Of a stretch of 64,000 nt of DNA, positions 60,182-64,000 are shown piece by piece. The notes below the pieces were generated by a model. It ran no database searches, had not been told where the DNA came from, and saw only the letters and a program-made list of their open reading frames with translations. The DNA is taken from the NCBI RefSeq assembly GCF_014837235.1, contig NZ_JACYFT010000001.1, positions 1,129,688 through 1,193,687 of the forward strand. Reading direction: 5' to 3'. Each line of letters opens with the position of its first letter. The stretch's first letter is position 1. Source of the DNA: Limnohabitans radicicola (GTDB lineage: Bacteria > Pseudomonadota > Gammaproteobacteria > Burkholderiales > Burkholderiaceae_C). Both the position numbers and the translations under genes were made by a program.

Positions 60182-61933
60182 CTAATCCCCGTAGCGCACC
60201 TGCACATAGCTGCCCGGTGCGGGCTCCAGCACATCGGCCGGGCTGATCTCGCGGGCCAGCACATGCTCGCCGCCGTGGCTGCGCAACCATGCATGCCAGG
60301 CGGGCCACCATGAGCCGCTGAAACGGGGGGCCTTGCGCTGCCAGACTTCCGGCGCTGTGGCCTCGGCGGTCAAGGGCGTGTGCAGCAGCTGGTAGTGGTG
60401 GTGTGCATGCCCGGGCTCGGAGACGATGCCGGCGTTGTGGCCACCGCTGGTGAGCACGAAAGTCACATCCGAACGGGTCAGGCTGTGGACTTTGTAGGCC
60501 GACCGCCAGGGCGTGACGTGGTCTTTTTGCGTGCCCACGGCAAACACTGGCATGCGTAGGTCACCCAACGACACAGGCTGGCCTTCGACCTTGTAGCGGC
60601 CATTGGCCAGGTCGTTGTGCAGGTACATCTGGTGCAGGTACTGGCTGTGCATGGTGGCGGGCATGCGCGTGACGTCGGCATTCCAGGCCATCAGGTCGTT
60701 GGCGCTGATGCGCTCGCCGAGCCAGTATTCGCGCATGCGGGCCGACCAGATGAGGTCCTGCGCATGCAGGAACTGGAACGAGCCGCCCATCTGCCTGCCG
60801 GTCAAAAAGCCTTTTTCGGCCATGCTGTCTTCCAGCACCGCCACCTGCGCTTCGTCCAGCAGCACCCCCAGCTCGCCTGCATCCTGAAAATCCAGCTGCG
60901 TGGCCAGCAGGGTCAAGCTGGCCAAGGGGGCGATGGCCTGCGCGTCCTGCATCGGTTCATCGCGCGCAAGCGCAGCCGCAGCGATGGACAGCAGCGTGCC
61001 CCCCAGGCAGTAACCCACCGCATGGATGGGCACGCCGCCCGTGCGCTCGGTGATGACGGCCAGCGGGTTGAGCACGCCCAGGCGCAGGTAATCTTCCATG
61101 TCGAGCAAGGCGTCGCTGGCGTCCGGGTTGCGCCAAGACAGCATGTACACGGTGTGCCCCTGATCGACCAGGTAGCGCACCAGCGAGTTGTGCGGCGACA
61201 GGTCCAGGATGTAGTACTTCATGATCCACGAGGGCACGATGAACACCGGCTCGCGCTGCACCTGCGCGGTGGTCGGCGTGTACTGGATCAACTCCACCAG
61301 GTGGTTGCGGTGCACCACGGCCCCGGACGTGCAGGCGACCTCGATGCCAGGCCGGTAGGCGGCGTCGCCGTCCATCGCCGTCTGCGGATGGATCTGCCGC
61401 TGCATGTCCTGCCAGGCGTGGTGCCAGCCCTGGCGCAGGTTGTCGCCCCGGGTCTGCAGCGTGGTCATGAGCACCTGGGGGTTGGTGTGCGGCCAGTTGC
61501 TGGGCGAGAGCATGTCCAGCCACTGCCGCGCCATCAGGTGCACCACGTCCTGGTGGTGGTGTTCCATGCCCCGCAGGTGGCTGGCGTGCGCCCACCATTG
61601 CTCGGCGGTGTGGTGCGTGCTGGCCAGCGCGCAAAACGGCCACATCGCCCAGGTCGGATCGGCGTAGCGTTTGTCCGGATGCGGGTGTTCCTGACACCCC
61701 ACCTGCTTGAGCGAAGCCAGCCAGTGGTCCACGCTCTCGCTCTGCAAGCGCATGCGCGTGCCCGGCGATGTGCCCAAATGCCAAGCCCAATCGGCCAGCG
61801 CCAAACCCAGCGAGATGGGCGACAGGCCACCGGTCATGGCCACCCAAGGGGCCTTGACCTTGCGGTCCCAGACCAGGGCGGTGTCGGACAGCGCTGCGGG
61901 CGGCGTGGGGTGGGTGGACAGGTTCATCCGCAC
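60182..61933 (-). CDS. phaC: poly-beta-hydroxybutyrate polymerase (PhaC-like)
   Basis: VFIVPSWIMKYYILDLSPHNSLVRYLVDQGHTVYMLSWRNP; lipase-box-like GYCLGGTLL; AWNADVTRMPATMHSQYL. Confidence 0.93.
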   Translation of the reverse strand: MRMNLSTHPTPPAALSDTALVWDRKVKAPWVAMTGGLSPISLGLALADWAWHLGTSPGTRMRLQSESVDHWLASLKQVGCQEHPHPDKRYADPTWAMWPFCALASTHHTAEQWWAHASHLRGMEHHHQDVVHLMARQWLDMLSPSNWPHTNPQVLMTTLQTRGDNLRQGWHHAWQDMQRQIHPQTAMDGDAAYRPGIEVACTSGAVVHRNHLVELIQYTPTTAQVQREPVFIVPSWIMKYYILDLSPHNSLVRYLVDQGHTVYMLSWRNPDASDALLDMEDYLRLGVLNPLAVITERTGGVPIHAVGYCLGGTLLSIAAAALARDEPMQDAQAIAPLASLTLLATQLDFQDAGELGVLLDEAQVAVLEDSMAEKGFLTGRQMGGSFQFLHAQDLIWSARMREYWLGERISANDLMAWNADVTRMPATMHSQYLHQMYLHNDLANGRYKVEGQPVSLGDLRMPVFAVGTQKDHVTPWRSAYKVHSLTRSDVTFVLTSGGHNAGIVSEPGHAHHHYQLLHTPLTAEATAPEVWQRKAPRFSGSWWPAWHAWLRSHGGEHVLAREISPADVLEPAPGSYVQVRYGD

Positions 61934-61934
61934 A

Positions 61935-62237
61935 TCAACGGGGCAAACGGATCAGCTTGTCTTTGAGGCTGCCCTTGACCCAGAAATCCTTGCCTTTGCC
62001 GAGCAAGGCCTGGTAGGCCGCATCGCCCATCATTTTCTGGTTCATGGCCATACCCGCGTCGGCGCTGTCCATGTCCAGCAGCCAATGGATGCGCAAATGC
62101 CCGAACACCTCCATGCCACAACGCATGTTGACCTGGTAGGTCTTGTTGACATAAGCGCACACATCACCGGCAAACTGCAGGGCTGCCGCCGCCGAAGCGG
62201 CGTGCTTGACGGTCACGGAACGAATGAACAAGTGCAT
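61935..62237 (-). CDS. conserved hypothetical protein
   Basis: 100-aa ORF between PhaC-like and acyl-CoA dehydrogenase genes on the same strand. Confidence 0.65.
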   Translation of the reverse strand: MHLFIRSVTVKHAASAAAALQFAGDVCAYVNKTYQVNMRCGMEVFGHLRIHWLLDMDSADAGMAMNQKMMGDAAYQALLGKGKDFWVKGSLKDKLIRLPR

Positions 62238-62322
62238 GTGGAACTCCTCGGAATGAGGGTCCCATGGTGGCCAAAACCTTTTCGCGTGTCGGTGGGCTGA
62301 CGCACGCCTGCGGATGACGCGC

Positions 62323-63474
62323 TCAAATGCCCAGCTGCTTGCCCGCGAGTTCTTTCATGATCTCTTCGGCGCCGCCACCGATCATCATCACCTTGACTTC
62401 GCGGTAGATGCGCTCCACCCGCGTGCCGCGCATGAAGCCCATGCCGCCCAGGATCTGCACCGCCTGATCGGCGCAGAACTGCATGGTCTGCGTCGTGTGG
62501 TTTTTCAGCATGCACAGCTCGGCCACCGTGCGGGGGCTGTGGTCGCCCGCGTCCAGTTTTTGCGCCAGCTGCTCCAGCCAGGGTTGGCAGGACGCGATCT
62601 TCATCTGCATATCGACCAGCTTGTGGCGGATGACCTGGCGCTCGATGAGCGGCGCACCAAAGGTCTTGCGCTGGCGCGCCCAGTCGAGTGCATCGTCGTA
62701 GCAGACCTTGGCAAAGGCCCAGGCCCCCACCGCCAGCGTCAGGCGCTCGGTGTTGAAGTTCGTCATGATGGCGCGAAAGCCCGCGCCTTCTTCGCCGATC
62801 AGGTGGTCGTGTGGCACGCGGCAATCGTCAAAGCGCAGGTGCGCGGTGTCGCTGGACCACCAGCCCATCTTGCGCAGCGGCGTGCGCGACAGGCCCGGCG
62901 CATCGCCCGGCACCGCGATCAGCGACAGGCCCGAGGCCCCCGGCCCGCCCGTGCGCACCGCCACCGTGATCCAGTCGGCGCGCAGGCCGGAGGTGATGAA
63001 CACCTTCTCGCCGTTGAGCACCCACTCCCCACCGTCCAACCGGGCGGTGGTGCGGATGGCCGCCACGTCCGAGCCGCCACCGGGTTCGGTGATGGCCAGC
63101 GCCGCGATCTTGTGGCCCGCCAGCACCTCGGGCACGATGCGTTGCTTGAGGGCCTCCGAGCCCAGCGCCACCACGGGCGGCAGGCCGATGGTGTGCGAAA
63201 ACAGACTCGCCAGCACACCCCCCGAGCCCGCCTTGGCGACTTCTTCGCTCACGATCAGGCGGTAGAGGTTGTCGGCCGCGATGCCGCCATAGGCTTCGGG
63301 GTAGCCGATGGCCAGCAGGCCGATGTCGGCGGCTTTTTTGTACAGCGAACGGGGAAAGTACTCGCCACGCTCGGCGGCTTCGTCCCAGTCGTTGACATGG
63401 GGCGCGATCTCGCGCTCGACAAACTGCCGGACCGTGGCGCGGAAGTCCTCGTGGGCAGCGGTGTAGGGGCTCAT
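62323..63474 (-). CDS. acyl-CoA dehydrogenase
   Basis: IAALAITEPGGGSDVAAIRTTARLDGGEWVLNGEKVFITSGLRADW; QILGGMGFMRGTRVERIYREVKVMMIGGGAEEIMKEL. Confidence 0.96.
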   Translation of the reverse strand: MSPYTAAHEDFRATVRQFVEREIAPHVNDWDEAAERGEYFPRSLYKKAADIGLLAIGYPEAYGGIAADNLYRLIVSEEVAKAGSGGVLASLFSHTIGLPPVVALGSEALKQRIVPEVLAGHKIAALAITEPGGGSDVAAIRTTARLDGGEWVLNGEKVFITSGLRADWITVAVRTGGPGASGLSLIAVPGDAPGLSRTPLRKMGWWSSDTAHLRFDDCRVPHDHLIGEEGAGFRAIMTNFNTERLTLAVGAWAFAKVCYDDALDWARQRKTFGAPLIERQVIRHKLVDMQMKIASCQPWLEQLAQKLDAGDHSPRTVAELCMLKNHTTQTMQFCADQAVQILGGMGFMRGTRVERIYREVKVMMIGGGAEEIMKELAGKQLGI

Positions 63475-63490
63475 GGTGGCGTCTCCGTGC

Positions 63491-64000
63491 TCAAGCGGCC
63501 GCTTCGATTTCGGCCAGCACACGGCGCGCGGCCACCTGCTCGCCCGCCCGGGCATGCAGGCCCTTGACCTGCCCGGCAATGGGCGCGAGCAGGCGGTGTT
63601 CCATCTTCATCGCCTCCATCACCAGCAGGGTTTGACCGGCCTGCACGCTCTGGCCCGGTGCCACTTCGACGCGCACCACGCGGCCGTGCATGGGGGCCAG
63701 CACCGCCCCGCTGCTGGCGGTCTGGGCGCGGCTGGCCGCTTGCCAGCGCAGGTCTTCGCCGTGCAGCTCCAGAGGGCCAACTTGCAACCAGAACTGATCA
63801 CCTTGGCGCACCAGCACCGCCTCCACAGGTTGTCCGTTGACGATCGCCGACACCTGACCGTCAGCCGCCCTGCGCAAGTCGGTGATGGCGACCTCATGGT
63901 CTTGCCCGTGCGCTTGCCACGCACCGCCCTGGCCTTGCACCGTCCAGACTTGCCGCTCGCCCTGCAGCTGCAAGGGCAGCGCCGTGTCCACACGCCCCGC
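63491..64000 (-). CDS. acyl-CoA (acetyl/methylcrotonyl/geranyl-type) carboxylase biotin-containing subunit, C-terminal fragment (5' truncated by window edge)
   Basis: Biotin attachment motif VMEAMKMEHRL; open frame runs off the window edge. Confidence 0.9.
   Translation of the reverse strand, partial: AGRVDTALPLQLQGERQVWTVQGQGGAWQAHGQDHEVAITDLRRAADGQVSAIVNGQPVEAVLVRQGDQFWLQVGPLELHGEDLRWQAASRAQTASSGAVLAPMHGRVVRVEVAPGQSVQAGQTLLVMEAMKMEHRLLAPIAGQVKGLHARAGEQVAARRVLAEIEAAA

Noticed and set aside
62314-63567. 417-aa plus-strand ORF antisense to the acyl-CoA dehydrogenase
   Set aside because: Composition and lack of motifs indicate a shadow ORF.

Overview
This 64 kb window is chromosomal DNA of betaproteobacterial character, most likely Burkholderiales/Comamonadaceae judging by gene content and GC-rich codon usage (inferred by eye, no search run). 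It is densely coded. I found no recognisable rRNA, tRNA, CRISPR array, prophage or transposase. Main contents, left to right: the C-terminus of a molybdenum hydroxylase with XdhC and MocA-like partners; a porin-glnK-amtB operon behind a strong sigma-54-type promoter; a YifB/ComM ATPase; a RiPP metallophore locus (about 8.3-12.2 kb); a split methionine synthase (metH C-terminal part at 13.3-16.0 kb, homocysteine-binding N-terminal part at 24.0-25.1 kb) whose larger half is preceded by what reads as an S-adenosylhomocysteine riboswitch; a cyanate module (ABC transporter, cyanase, adjacent two-component system); queC and recQ; hpd; a LysR-controlled CoA-transferase/lyase/permuted-aconitase cluster; several TctC/Bug-type binding proteins, one frameshifted; argE and aroG; an AtuA-like/TetR/LivHMGF/acyl-CoA ligase cluster; a MarR/FAD-oxidoreductase/DUF2783/fumarylacetoacetase cluster; a PHA synthase; and acyl-CoA dehydrogenase plus biotin carboxylase genes. 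The best candidate for an exciting system is the divergent locus at 8.3-12.2 kb. It holds a secreted six-Cys KCG-repeat precursor (Hvf/bufferin type), a DUF692/MNIO maturase, a DUF2063 partner and a DoxX protein, facing an ECF sigma factor and an NrsF-like membrane anti-sigma factor. Two matching divergent GTAACT-N16-CG[A/G]A promoter candidates lie between them.
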